This document shows, one piece after another, positions 24,248-36,113 of a stretch of DNA of 64,000 nucleotides (positions within the stretch are counted from its first letter, which is position 1; every line of letters begins with the position of its first letter). The notes under the pieces are model-generated. The model did not search any database. It was not told the origin of the DNA and saw only the letters and a list, made by a program, of their open reading frames with translations. The stretch covers positions 28,995,608 through 29,059,607 of the forward strand of contig CAMGYJ010000010.1 of assembly GCA_946122785.1 (NCBI GenBank). The letters are read 5' to 3'. The DNA is from Linum tenue (Eukaryota > Streptophyta > Magnoliopsida > Malpighiales > Linaceae). A program made the position numbers and the translations under genes.

Positions 24248-25617
24248 TAGGGGTGGAAAATGAGAAACGGGTATTTGGGAACACCCAAACCCGTCCCGTA
24301 TTTCGAGGGTTATGGGTACCCGTAATACCCGTATTATTTACTACGGGATGGGACTTGGGATGAACAATTTCTAGATCGGGTACCCGTGGATTACCCGCAA
24401 ATCCCATTTGGATATTTTGGGTACCCGTAATACCCATTAAATCTGTCATTTGTTTGAATTGGATTACCTCCGTTTGCAGCTAGTAGAGGTGGATCTTCCA
24501 CAAGTTAGTACTACAAGGTAGTGAAGTAGCTAGCAGAGAAGGCACGACCTTCCCAAGGTAAATTTTGTCCCTCCCATATAGACATTCATGTGTAGGTTGT
24601 TGGACACTAACGTAAATGTAGTGAATTTAGGATCAATATTACAGAGGATTTGTACTTTTATTTCACTCACTCTCTAACACTCTCACACGGCAATTAATAT
24701 TGCCTTTTCTCTCTTACAGTAGAAAACAAAAATGGTTGTCTTTTTCTATTGCTAGCTCTCTGCCTATCTATTTTACACAAGCCATACACAAGCTCTGTTA
24801 CATATCACAAACCATACACAAGCCTTCTATTTTATAATGGCTACTAACCACCATTGTGCAGGGGGTTATTTATTATTAGTACATCTCTCAGTACACATCT
24901 CATTATCATTGTATTTGTACCATATGCAGGGTTGTGTGCCATATGATTGTGAATCATAATAACGGCTTGCAACATGCTTCTTCTACCGAGTGTGATCTAC
25001 TGATTTTTGTGTTTCCAGATTATCGAAGCAACTGAATATAGAATATTGTAGCAATAGGCGAAATTGTAGAAGCTTGTAACTGAACATAGTAGCTCAAGCT
25101 TAGTACTGAAGTTGGAATGACTTATTCATATTTTGTGTCACATACTGTTCGTAGTGTGTGTGCGTTGAATTGCTTGCATGCTCACTCTCTCTTTTGGATT
25201 GAGTTGTAAATTGAAGGGGCATGGGAGAATTTGTTGAATCGCTGTTGCTCTCCTTAGCTTTGCTGGAGTAAGGCTGCTTTTGTTCCAGTTGTTCAGGGAA
25301 TCTGCTTTGCTATAAGATAGGCAGTTGTTCCATTTATGCTTAGCTTTTGGACTGATCCCTTAATTTACAATTCATCTGTTTGAATTGATGGTTATTTGCC
25401 GACCAAGACAAATTATAAATTTATAGTGACAAGCTATGTTTCGACAATTTATGGGTAGATTGGGACATTCGAGTACTCGTTATCCGTCCCGTATGGGTAA
25501 TGGGTACCCGTTACCCATACAGGTTTGGGATATGGGATGGATTATCCCCTTCAAATTGAAATGGGTACCCGTTTTAAATGGGATGGGTACCCGTTCCCGT
25601 CCCGTTTTCTACCCCTA
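24248..25617. mobile_element. hAT-type element, GGGTACCCG family (1370 bp)
   Basis: Ends are TAGGGGTGGAAAATGAGAAA and the complement of TAGGGGTAGAAAACGGGACG. Flanks are TGAAAGAT on both sides (24240-24247 and 25618-25625), a perfect 8-bp duplication. Subterminal zones repeat GGGTACCCGTAATACCCG-like palindromes. The interior is long and non-coding; it may be a degraded transposase gene or a later insertion, but I see no transposase motif. Confidence 0.9.
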
Positions 25618-25779
25618 TGAAAGATAGATAACTGAATTAAGAGTATTAGAATAAATTTATCGTAGTTAGGGCGACGAATAGCAATGCCCAATTTAAAAGC
25701 TTCAATATATCACTCAAAAATTAAATAGATTGTGATATTTTAATTAGTTGTATATTAGGAGGAAAAATGGATTTTTTCA

Positions 25780-27447
25780 GAAATAGCATCATTAAAAAAA
25801 TTACAAAAATAGCACCTAGCCTACAGAAATTCCAAAAATAGCACATTTATTTTAAAACCGCACCTTACATGTGAACCGCACGTCCAAGATGTGGTTTACA
25901 GGTGAAACGCATCCTGAGAGAGCGGTTTGAGGTTCTAGGCCAAAAACGCATCTTGGCCATGCGGTTCTTTGATTGACCTAGCAAAACCGCACGTTGAGGA
26001 TGCGGTTTAGTTTCTCCAACACAAACCGCACCCTCAACATGCGGGTTTGCCCTTGCCGACACACAAACCGCAACCCCCCAGGCGGTTTGTGTGTCGTCCC
26101 TATTTTCCCGACATCCACCATGTTGCCATGTAGGTTGACAGACGTGGGGCTGCATGGCAGATGAAAACCGCACCCTCCCCATGCGGTTTTCAGTGAATAT
26201 TTTGCCTATAAAAGGCAGCCCCGGGAAACCTCTTCTCTTCACACCTCTCCTTCTCCCTTTTCAATTTTCTGTTGTAGCTCTCTACTTCTTTATTGTTTTT
26301 GTGATTAACGTTAACTAGTAAGTTTATTTTGTATTACTTTTTGTTGTGATTTGTGATTTTTATGATATTAACTGAACTATGATTTTTTTGCAGATGGTAT
26401 TCCAAAAGTTCACACTTGGGTTACGGTGGAATGGTTACACGGAAGAGACCGGAAAGGGGGTCACCTACGTCGGTGGCAATTTTCAGAAAATAAAGGTCGC
26501 TACCAGACCGTTGCTTGAAGACCTCCATCAAATATGTACTAACGTTACTTGCATGGATGACACGAGAAGAGTTGATCGTATGTTGTACCGATATCCAAAC
26601 AGAGAAGGCAGGTCATTGTGGCATGAGGAATATCTCATAACCACTCAGGATGAAGTAGATGCCATGCTCGAATTCTTGAGGTCCAATAATCTTTCCAAAG
26701 CCGAGATGTTCGTTTACACTGAGGTGGTCGTAGGTGTTGGAGGTCATTCTGGAGACCGTCAAACATCTGGTATCCATGGTGGAGGTGAATTATATGGAGA
26801 TCATCCCTAACAAAGTTACCATGATCCTCATTCCTACTTTCAGTACCAAGAGCAAGGTGAAGGTCGTCATCAATCTTTCCCATCATATGAAGAAGAAGTT
26901 CAATCGGACCATGCCAACCAACCCGAGTACAACTTCCAATCAGGCAGCGGTAGTTTTCACAACTGCCATTATGGAGCTGATGAAGGTGCCTTTCATGATC
27001 TGGATCAGATGGAAGATGCCCTGCCAACACCAGTTAGCGACCCCTCCGATGAAGAAGGAGAGAACAACGTCAGTGCAGACAACTCCGACCCTCTTGAAGG
27101 TGCTGATGATTCAGGACCAGAGTGAGACTTAGATGATGATGAGGTGGCTCGTGACCGTATACCAGTCCCCTACTACAATCACTCGGCATTTGAATGACAC
27201 ACAACTCATTCCAACACGAAGAGGCTCATAGTCAGATGTCGTAGTCAACACGAGGGATGCAATGCTAGGATTCGGGCCATCAACAGCAAGAGACACGACC
27301 ATTGGGTCATATCCCGTTCGGTGAACACACACATGTGTGTCATCCATAACATCCCAAGGAGGTGCGGTTTTAAAATAATGGTGCTATTTTTGTAATTTAT
27401 GTGGATTGGGTGTTATTTTTGTAATTTTGTTTTAAAGGGTGCTATTC
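25780..27447 (+). mobile_element. Internally deleted Mutator-like element (MULE)
   Basis: Imperfect inverted ends of about 90 bases. The left runs from AAATAGCATC through TTACAAAAATAGCACC to TTTTAAAACCGCACC; the right is its complement (27359-27447). Between them is the N-terminal part of a MULE transposase gene only. Hairpin-forming repeats pairing AACCGCAC with GTGCGGTT fill 25855-26190. No 9-bp target duplication was found. Confidence 0.75.
26394..27125 (+). pseudogene. MULE transposase N-terminal fragment
   Basis: The ATG at 26394 directly follows a CAG acceptor, so a leader intron is likely. Residues such as LRWNGYTEE, GVTYVGGNF and MLYRYPNREG match the N-terminal domain of plant MuDR-type transposases, as does the start of the - strand transposase at 55750 (same KF...WNG layout). 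A TAA at 26808 interrupts the frame, which then continues as an acidic region to TGA at 27123. Further on (about 27220-27365) a zinc-binding MULE block is readable (CRSQHEGCNARIRAI ... HWVI ... C-x2-H). The catalytic domain is missing. Confidence 0.75.
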
Positions 27448-27929
27448 AGTGTTATTAAAGCCGAGTCGAGCCGCTCGGCCCGATCGGTAAAACCGCCACC
27501 CGCTCACAAAACCGGCTCGGAACAATTTAAAAGCCGCTCCGGTTTTATGTAGCGGTTGGCGAGCGGCCGAGGCGGTTAACCGTCCGAGCCGATCGAGCCG
27601 CTCGTCCGGTTTTTGCCATTCAGCCACTAAATTTAATTAAAAAATTGCAGAAAATTGAAAATTGAAATAAACAAAAAACGTCGGGCTCTCAAACTGAATC
27701 CTTATTTCCATTTCAAAATTTTGAAGGAAAGAGATGAGCTCTGATTAAGAAATGTCAACTATTTATACTGATAACGTTTATTAGGTACCGGTTCTCTAAC
27801 GGTTTTTAAACGGTCTAATGTCGGTTGGACCACTAAAGTGCGAGTCTTTAGCATTACCGGGTCATGCACCCATCAATAACCAAATCTGGACCCTTCATTT
27901 AGAAAATTCAGATCTAAGGATGGAGAATT
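27448..27929. other. GC-rich segment then AT-rich spacer
   Basis: 27455-27610 is rich in GAGCCGCTCGG and GCGGTT motifs with partial inverted symmetry, suggesting the subterminal part of a MITE, but no matched ends or target duplication could be fixed. The rest shows nothing. Confidence 0.35.
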
Positions 27930-28585
27930 AAAGGTCATTTTTATTTTCACTAGCTTTCTTAATTGACTCATATCTTTTTCGTTTTAACTCGGATTTTAAT
28001 TTTTTTTTGCACAGATGGAACGAGTTCATCGTGCTCTACAAAATGAGATCAATTTTCAATATTTTTTTAGTAAAAAAAATTCTGGCCTCTCGGTACCAAC
28101 TGCATACCATATGGTATCTTCTTCGTTTTTAATTCGTTTTTAAAAACGTTTGCACAGCAGAGACGAGTTCATCATGATCTATTGGATCTACAAATTTCTG
28201 GGTGAACAAATTACAAGACAAAAAAATACCACACAATACCATACAATACCACCCTAGTACGGGGTGGTATCTTATGGTATCTTATGGTATACAATGTTAA
28301 AAGTCGTATTCAACCATCCTACAGTTTTGGTTTGTGTCATACCACCATGGTACGCTTTTCAAACCATAGGTATGCTCTTATTTCAATACCAGTCAATACC
28401 ATATGGTATAGACTGGTATAAAATGGCTCAATTTTTTTTGTTCGAAAAATATATCAAAGTGAATATCATTTTGAAGAGCACAATTAATCTGATCTAACTG
28501 TGCAAAAAAATTAAATTTCGACTTAAAACGAGTGAGAAATCGTCCGTTAAAGATTAAGGAGGGAAAAATTAAAGGCTTTCCAGGA
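27930..28585. repeat. Foldback element (long imperfect inverted repeat)
   Basis: Two arms of roughly 320 bases mirror each other about 28258, where ACCACC-CTAGTAC-GGGGTGGT forms the tip. Matching blocks include TCGTTTTAA followed by TTTTTTGCACA (27975-28015) and their complement (28495-28530), CTCTACAAAATGA against CTCTTCAAAATGA, and ATACCATATGGTAT palindromes near the centre. Non-coding. The outer ends are approximate. Confidence 0.65.
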
Positions 28586-28973
28586 GAGAGAGGATGTTGA
28601 TGTCATGCTGATGTGGACGAGTTACTCATAGTTACTCACCATAAGGTTACTGACCTGATCCGTTCCCAAGTCCGAGTCGGAAACAATCTGGCCGGCGGGG
28701 AGATCTGTTTCTTCTTCTGCACAACATCAACTCATCAAGCCATCTCATCAACGGCCCATAAATCACCTGTCGCTGATTGAACAAAATAGCATCATAAAAG
28801 AAAAATCAAGAAATCAACGGAGGGCGCACGACCGGGTTTTAAAAAGTGATGCTTGAGGTTTAAGCCAAGAAATAGGCGGAACGGAGTCAATCGGAAGAGT
28901 TCCTTCCTGAGTGGCAAAATCGAAGGTTTCCGCCGCTCCTGAAACCCAACGCAACGGAAATTGATATGCGAAA
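28586..28973. other. Upstream region of the 189-aa gene
   Basis: Likely promoter and 5' leader. A six-codon upstream ORF (28966-28986) starts eight bases before the main ATG and overlaps it in another frame, so it could lower translation of the main frame. Confidence 0.45.
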
Positions 28974-30300
28974 ATGCAGAGGCTAAGGAGCAGAGCGCTG
29001 TTTGGTTCGATGCAGCTGCCCCATTTGAAGAAGAAAGCCCTCAATTCATTCGCCGCCGTTCAGGACACTTACCTCTCTACCAAGGTAGAAAAAGAAGAAA
29101 GCTTCCATCTTTCGCTGTTCTACGGTTCTTCGGTCATCGTCGCCTGTTAATTTCTTGTGGGATACGCCAATTTCATTTTGTGGGTTTTCTCGAGGGTTTA
29201 ATTTTTGGGTGTTATCATTGCGTTAGGACACATTTGAGAGGCATAGGGTTGTCTTTACAATCGGGACATCTGCGGCCTCAGTTGCCACAGCATGGATTGG
29301 TAAGTTTTTTTCAATCTGGTCTTTCTAGCTCCCAGCGGAGTCAGTTGCAGTGTGTAGTAATTACTTTGAATATTGCAAATAAGGATTTTGTTATGGTCAA
29401 TTTGCTACGCAGGATATACACTCCGTCACCTCCATGAATCCAAAGTTGAGCAAAGGCTTGAATCAATTGAGAAAGCTGTGAGTTTTGGTACCCGCTAACA
29501 GTTTTAAGACATAGGGTGCTTCCTTTGTTTGCCCTTCATAGGTTATAATAACCTGATATAATGCATTCCTGGTGTGCTGTAGATGCAAAACAACCAGGCT
29601 CTTGAACATGCTGAGCTTAAGAAGCTTGTCGATCCAGGAAGTTCTCGTTATGCTACGTATATTGCCACAATTGGGACTACTTTTGTTTTAGGGTTTGTAC
29701 CTAAGACTTCATTACTACCTCTGTGATAACTTTTGTTTTCTGATAACTCAAAAGACCTCATCATGCTTGTTGAAAACGGCAAGGACTATGATTGCACTAC
29801 TTTCTTATCTTGGAACAAATGGAAAATGGTCAAAATGGTGTAGAGACTATGTACTGTAGAAAAAGTTTATTTTGGTGCTGAATAAAGGTCTAAACTCCAG
29901 GAGCAATTCAATCTTCGTAGAAGAATATGACTGTTTGATAGTATTCCCCGAATTTTCATATGCCTTTAGCAGGAGGAAGATGGTGTTATAGTTGTGTAAC
30001 TGATGCTTTGGAGTGGTGGCTCCAGTATTGTTTTTTTCTCTGTTGCTGTCTGAGTCTCATTTTTACTGCATAATTGCTGAAACTGGTAGGTACGGGTTTG
30101 GTTGGAGAGGTGGAAGATGGTATGCAAATAGGAAGTTCAGGCAGGAGCAGATGAAGTTGATGGGCCAGATAACTCCTCGGAAATGGGAGTTAATGGGGAA
30201 GATCAAATCGAGAGGATTGGGATTGCAAGCCTTGAGAAGAGGACTATCGAGATCCAGAAGTTCAGACATGGCAACTAAATCACATGACAAAAGGCCCTGA
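28974..30300 (+). CDS. Unrecognised small membrane protein, five exons (189 aa)
   Basis: Predicted exons are 28974-29084, 29227-29299, 29413-29477, 29583-29692 and 30090-30300. All junctions are GT-AG and the phases match, giving 189 codons and a TGA stop. I do not recognise the family. Residues 1-37 are basic with Ser and Leu (MQRLRSRALFGSMQLPHLKK), like an organelle-targeting peptide. Two hydrophobic stretches follow, at about 45-64 (VVFTIGTSAASVATAWI) and 106-120 (YATYIATIGTTFVL), the second with the glycine-rich tail GFGWRGGRWYANRKF. Between them is a charged, helix-prone segment (HESKVEQRLESIEKA). The C-terminus is strongly basic. A two-pass organelle-membrane protein is a reasonable inference, no more. 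Exons 2 and 4 have duplicated remnants at 48505 and 57179. Confidence 0.75.
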
Positions 30301-31158
30301 AGGATGTACCATCGGTGTCACAGGGTTCTTGTAAACCCCATCGATCTTGCTAGTTTGTAAGAAACAGCTACTCTGTCGCTCCATTGTCCAGTAGTAGGAT
30401 GAAAATTGCAGGCATTGTGTAGATCATCTGCTGTACTGCCCAAGTTTTCCAAAGCAATATATAGCTTAGCCATTGTTTCCCCATGCTCCTTCTATTTCTA
30501 CTATTGGCTAAAACTCTTTTATGGAATATATGTTTTCTGAATGTTATTAAGAACCCTTATGTGAAGAACAAAGTGTTGAGCGAAGCATCCTTAGAATCTA
30601 CCAGGAATACATGATGAAACTTGTTTTTGTTGTCTCGTAGACAATATTGCAGCAACTTGACCATGAACAAGGCACGTGCTTTTTAAACATGTTTCATGCT
30701 TAATGTTGGAGGGGAATGCATTAGTCTCATAGAAAACAACAGCTTGAAGAGGAAAGGTGAACGGGTTGAAAAGACATGATTTCTACTTCCATTTGGCCTC
30801 CAGCTTATGGTGGTTTCAATGGTTCCCCCGAACTATTTGACAAGAGCAATCGGTGAAACTGAGAAGGCATCTCATTGGAATTTGGAGAGGTATGGTCTTC
30901 TTTGTTCATATGATGCGAGACAAAATAGAACACAATTAGAATTTAGAACGTAGAGCTTTGGCTGTATGCATGTTTTCCACCGCCTGAAAAGCATAATTTG
31001 TCCGTGACTTTCCCCAGACAACCACTTGACGATAGTGCATCCCATTTACAAGTAATTGAGGAATGTTTGGTGGCTAAGAAGATGTTATTTGGAATAATGG
31101 GGAGTTGTAGTTTTGTAAATGGAATTCTCCTTTTTGTTCGTATATGGAAATCGTGTGG
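30301..31158. other. Spacer between the 189-aa gene and lipase A
   Basis: No ORF of note. Parts (30800-31160) are repeated upstream of lipase B (57425-57750), so they belong to the duplicated block and probably include the lipase promoter. Confidence 0.5.
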
Positions 31159-31165
31159 TATAAAG
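31159..31165 (+). promoter_or_regulatory. TATA box of lipase A
   Basis: TATAAAG, 66 bases before the ATG. The same motif at the same distance stands before lipase B, and a TATAAAT at 63 bases before lipase C. Confidence 0.55.
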
Positions 31166-31224
31166 TGTGCACAAATACTAGAACTGTGATAAGTCTAGAA
31201 ACTCACACCAGCTAAGGAGCTAAG

Positions 31225-33329
31225 ATGGCTAGTAATCTCCAGATAGTTGTATCATTTCTTGTTTGTGGGATGGCTATGGTTGATGCTATATCCCATTCGG
31301 ATTCCATTAGAAGTGGGAATTTCTCGGCAGTTGCAGCTGGTCATGGAGTTTGCAGATCAGTGGTTGAGCCACAAGGATATAGCTGTTCAGAACACAAGGT
31401 AAATATTTTCACAAGAAATAAGAAATATGTATGGGTTCAATGGGATGAATCTTGAAAAGTCTCTTTTGGGTGGTATCTTTTCAGGTGACTACAAAAGATG
31501 GTTACATCCTTAGCATGCAGAGACTTGCTAGCATGTCTGGTAGCCGTTCCAGAAAGCCTGTTCTTCTACAACATGGACTGTTCATGGTTAGCAAAAATTT
31601 ATGTTTCTTAGTTACTTTAAGTTTTGTTTTCTATTTACGACGTTATGGAACATGAAGCATTGTTTTTCCATTTTTGGTATGATATTGGTGGCAGGATGGA
31701 ATGACATGGTTTCTACTACCTCCAGGCCAGAATCTGGCATTCCTCTTGGCAGATAACGGCTATGATGTCTGGATCATCCATGGCCGTGGGTCCAAGTACA
31801 GCCGAGGCCATGTATCTTATGATTTAGATGACAGAGTTAGTTTGCTTTCTTTGATCACAACCCATTAATGATGTAGAAACCCGTCAACTCACAACCCATT
31901 ACATTTGGTTAGAGTGAGTTTCGGTTGATATTTGCCGATGTTTTGATGTTCACAGGCTTATTGGGATTGGTCATGGGATGAATTGGCAGCACTGGATCTT
32001 CCTGCCACGGTTGATTATATCTATAACCAGACAAAACAGAAGATGCACTTTGTTGGCCACTCCCAGGTGAATATTCTGAAGATTCCCAAGTTGCTATTTT
32101 AAGGCCTCTGATACCAAATCCATGATGCAAATACTTGAAGCAAACGACCCCTTAAAGGAGATTCTGATGTCTGGCTTTTGTATGCACAGGGAAATTTGAT
32201 AGCTCTTGCAGCTGTTTCAAAAGGCTATCTTGTCAACAAGTTGACTTCAGTTACTTTGCTTTGTCCCATTGCTTACATGCATCACATGTCATCACTCCTC
32301 ATGAGAGGATCTATCGATCTCTTCTTTGCCGAGGTGAATTCCTCTTGTCGTCGTTGCTCTTTCTTCTTTTCTCTTCTGTTCCGGAGCTAAAAGAGCAATT
32401 CTTTCGCTAACAATGTTGAGAGATTGTTTGCTTTTTTTGTCTACTATGCAACAGGGATTTTATTGGCTGAAAATTAAGGAATTTGATCCAAATGGGTAAA
32501 AAGAATGTGACATTTCTCTTTTTCCCTCTTAGTTGTTTCAAATACAATCTTAAAACTTGTTTTCCCTGATAGAATCTTGGCTATGACTTATGACACTAGG
32601 GGTCCTGCTCAGAAGTTTCTTGAGAAAATGTGCAAGCTGCCATTTGCCGGTTGCAACAGCTTGATGACTGCATTGTCAGGTTGATTCATTAGTCCAAACT
32701 TCTTGTTTCGTTTTCTTAGGATGCAAGGATTGTATGTTTGTCTGAGTTCTGGTTGCCATGTTCTTACCAGGGAAGAACTGTTGTCTGAAACCTTCTGCAA
32801 TGGATTCTTTCCTGGAAAATGAGCCTCAACCAACATCTACAAAGAACTTGCTTCATCTTTCTCAGAGTAAGTGGCTCTAGCTAATCAGGTTATGCATCTG
32901 CAAAATCTGACCCGAGACGGTCAACATCCTGATACATTGCTGACAAAGCCATGGTTTCCTGTATTCTGATTACTGATTCTTTTGCTGCGCTTTATCTTTT
33001 TGCCAGTGGTGAGACGAGGGACAATAGCTATGTATGATTACGACAATGAGGATAAAAATGTGAAGCGTTATGGGCAGCCTACTCCTCCAGTGTATGACAT
33101 GACCCAAATTCCAAAGGACTTGCCTCTATATCTCACTTATGGAAGCACAGATGCCATTACTTCTGCTAAAGACGTGCAGATCTTGCTGAGAAGCTTGAAG
33201 GATCACATGGGAGGCAAACTTGTGTCACAGTTCGTAGACAACTATGCTCATGCAGACTATGTCATGGCTGATAATGCTAGGGAAAAGGTTTATGAACCTC
33301 TGCTGGGTTTTCTTAAAATGTATAATTGA
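31225..33329 (+). CDS. Secreted triacylglycerol/acid lipase-like hydrolase A (412 aa)
   Basis: Nine predicted exons: 31225-31398, 31485-31586, 31695-31835, 31956-32066, 32190-32333, 32455-32495, 32573-32679, 32771-32866, 33007-33329. All are GT-AG and the phases agree. The N-terminus (MASNLQIVVSFLVCGMAMVD) is a signal peptide. An AB-hydrolase lipase region follows, with GYSCSEH and TKDGYIL. Then come LLQHGLF (oxyanion side), the nucleophile elbow GHSQG (split by intron 4, catalytic Ser), an acid in TYGSTD and the catalytic His in NYAHADYV. This is the acid-lipase type of plant triacylglycerol lipases (LIP1/MPL1 kind), which hydrolyse acyl esters in the secretory path, vacuole or wall; some members respond to insects. 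Closely similar to lipase B in exons and introns. Confidence 0.92.
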
Positions 33330-33431
33330 AAGGTGAAGAACTTAGGTCCATTTGTTAAGTCTTTGGATTGCTTATTTATCTTGTGTGGTCATTACACTTC
33401 TGTTGTATTTCATTAATTGTAACACCAATAT

Positions 33432-33437
33432 AATAAA
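33432..33437 (+). terminator. Candidate poly(A) signal of lipase A
   Basis: AATAAA about 100 bases after the stop. The same sequence context is kept after lipase B (60111-60116). Confidence 0.5.
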
Positions 33438-33452
33438 AGGAAACTTTACTTA

Positions 33453-34971
33453 TCTATTGTCAATCCGGTTAAGCCCATTTATCAGTCTGAGTAAGTGTAT
33501 GGAAGGTTAATGTTGCGATCGATTTAGTTTCGTTTAGCCCATATATATGTAAAAACTAAAAGTCATTATATTGTTAATATATTTTCATTTGTTCCAAAAA
33601 CTCCCATCCCTTTCAGAACAATTCTCCATCACCATTCAATTGTTGACCAATTATGCACTACCTGGAGGCGATCAACAAATTCACATATATTGACCGATCA
33701 CGTGTATTTCGACCATGTATATTCTGACGATTTGTTTTTCATTTTCGAATTCCCATTGATTGACAATTTGTTTTTATTTTTCCACTTTTCAACTCTAGGA
33801 TGGCTAATCATGCATATTTCGATTATGTATATTCCGACGATACATTTTTCATTTTTGAAATGGTAAATAAAAGTCTTGATTTAGGGTTTCATTAATTGTT
33901 TTTAATTCTTTCAAACTTTATACCCAAAAACTCTCATCCTTTTCATTTGTTGCCCAATTCTCCATCACCATTCAATTATTGACCAATTATCTACTACGTG
34001 GAGAAGATCAACGAATTCCAAGACATTGACCTATTACACGCATTTTGATCACGTATTAACGATTTTTTTTCATTTTCGAATTCATATTGATTGAAAAATT
34101 ATTATTATTACTATTATTTTTCTAGTTTTCAACTCGAGGGTTGCTAATCACGCGCATTTCGATCATGTGTATTCCTGCGATGCATTTTCATTTAAATTTT
34201 CATTAAATGTTTTTTTTATTTCCTTAAAACTTTAAGGATAATTTCATTTAGTTAACAATCTTTGTTAGTTCGTCGGCTATTCATTGGCAGCATGCGAGGT
34301 GGAGCATGGTTTCGGTTGAGCCGTCTTGGAGGAAGTTCGTTAGCTATCTATATCTTTTGTCTCCTTTTGTTGTACTTATACTCCATGTTGGTTTAATATG
34401 GCAGTCCATTTAGTGGCACATCGTCATTTCATCGGTAGTTCGACTATTTGGCGACTGTTGCGTCTAATTACCTTATACCATTCTTACGCTATCTTTGGGC
34501 AAAGAAAACAAAATCTTTGTTAGTTTTGTGGCTATTCAATTTGAGACCGGTTGATCAAGCTTATTCTATTAATGCCGTTTTCATTTTCAAATCCTTATCG
34601 GTTGATAATTTTTGTGAGTTTTTCAACTATTTAAATAAATTTGTTAATTTTACATAGACTCTTATTTTAGAATTTTAGGCCTCATTGGCCATCGAGGTCA
34701 TTTGCTCTCTCAGTCTCAACTTGATCTTACATGTCACTAACACAATTTTAGGTTATATTGTTTCATTTATCAATTGAAACACTGTATCATGCGGATTTCT
34801 GTTTCTTGTTTAGCATATTACATCATATTTACTATAAACACAAATATTAATATAATAAGAATTGAACACCCCGTGCGGAACACAAAATTTTGAGCTAGTA
34901 ATATATAACATTACACAAAAATAATTGTTCGTACTTGTATCCAACACATGGTTCAAAAAGATGTGCTTAAC
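33453..34971. other. Intergenic sequence with a direct duplication
   Basis: AT-rich. The only structure seen is a ~330-base direct repeat (33590-34200, listed separately). No gene supported. Confidence 0.5.
33590..34200. repeat. Two diverged direct repeats, about 330-base period
   Basis: The series CTCCATCACCATTCAATT - GACCAATTAT - GATCAACAAATTC - TTTTCAACTC - CGATTATGTATATTC occurs at 33600-33850 and again, diverged, at 33930-34180. Inside each unit, GTATATTCCGACGAT-like pieces repeat as well. Non-coding; origin unknown. Confidence 0.65.
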
Positions 34972-35509
34972 CCTATCGAAACACCCTGATTCTTTTTACC
35001 AAACTGAAATACTCATGGCTCCGGAGCCGATTAAAACAATACTCAAAAGTTTCGATAAAAACAAATACAACTGAATTATTTCCAAAAGAAAATCAAATAA
35101 ATTGCCCTAACACTTGGGCGACCTTAATCCATAGTCATTAAAACAACTTAAACTCTAAACCTCTAGTTTATACTCATAATCATAAACATAAATAACTAAA
35201 CAAACTCTAACTCTAACTCCTCGTTGAGCTCCCTGAGACCTTGTCAACGCTGGTGCGGCTGCTCGCCTCGCTCTGTCTCTTCTCGAAATCCACATTCGCT
35301 AACCCTTCTTCAACCTGGTGAGTGAGAAGGAGCCAGTCTCGTTGTTACTTACTAAGGTCTTTGCCCTAAGCAAAATCTTACTAACACATAATTAGAAATT
35401 ACTTACTCTTACATGAAAGCCGTTCTCGCTTTCATCCTTAATACTTTAGTCTTTAATGGCTTATAGAAGCTCTCTACTTCTATCTTAACTTATATAATTA
35501 TTACTAGGG

Positions 35510-35700
35510 TCCACCGCGTTACGTATCGTCGTCCGGTGTCCCTATCCATAAGGCAATGGTATTGCGTTACGTATCGTCGTCCTTGCCCGATTACTACTGC
35601 CTTACGTATCGCCGTCCAATAGTGACCCAATATCCTTGATCAACTTCTGTGTTACATATCACCATCCAGCAGTGATCCGACCATCTACCGCGTCCAGTAG
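35510..35700. repeat. Degenerate GTTACGTATCGTCGTCC repeats
   Basis: Four imperfect copies of a motif (GCGTTACGTATCGTCGTCC, then CTTACGTATCGCCGTCC and TTACATATCACCATCC) spaced 45-70 bases apart inside the proposed solo LTR. Function unknown. Confidence 0.65.
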
Positions 35701-36113
35701 TGGCCAACTACCCGAGTGTTTATCTTACCATTAATCATACATCAACACACACATTCACATACATAACACAATGCGTGCCTCCACCTTAAGTAGATGTGGA
35801 TGCCTCACACACATAATCACACATAACTCAAAAATTAACTAGCTTTACTTAAAGTAATTGCATAAATTAAAAGACCTACGACTGAGATATTACCCCTTTT
35901 ACACTCACCTCACTAGTCAAGCCGATTGACCTTAATTAAACACCTATCCTTCCAATTCCTTGTCTGAGATGCACAGGCTATGCGATCTTCCCCATACGAT
36001 CATGCAACTACATCAACAGAATTAATTGGTCACCGTACGTTTAACTACTTGGAGCTCTCACCTCGCATATTTTTCACTAGGTTCAACACCAATCCTTACG
36101 TTTAACTACTTAT

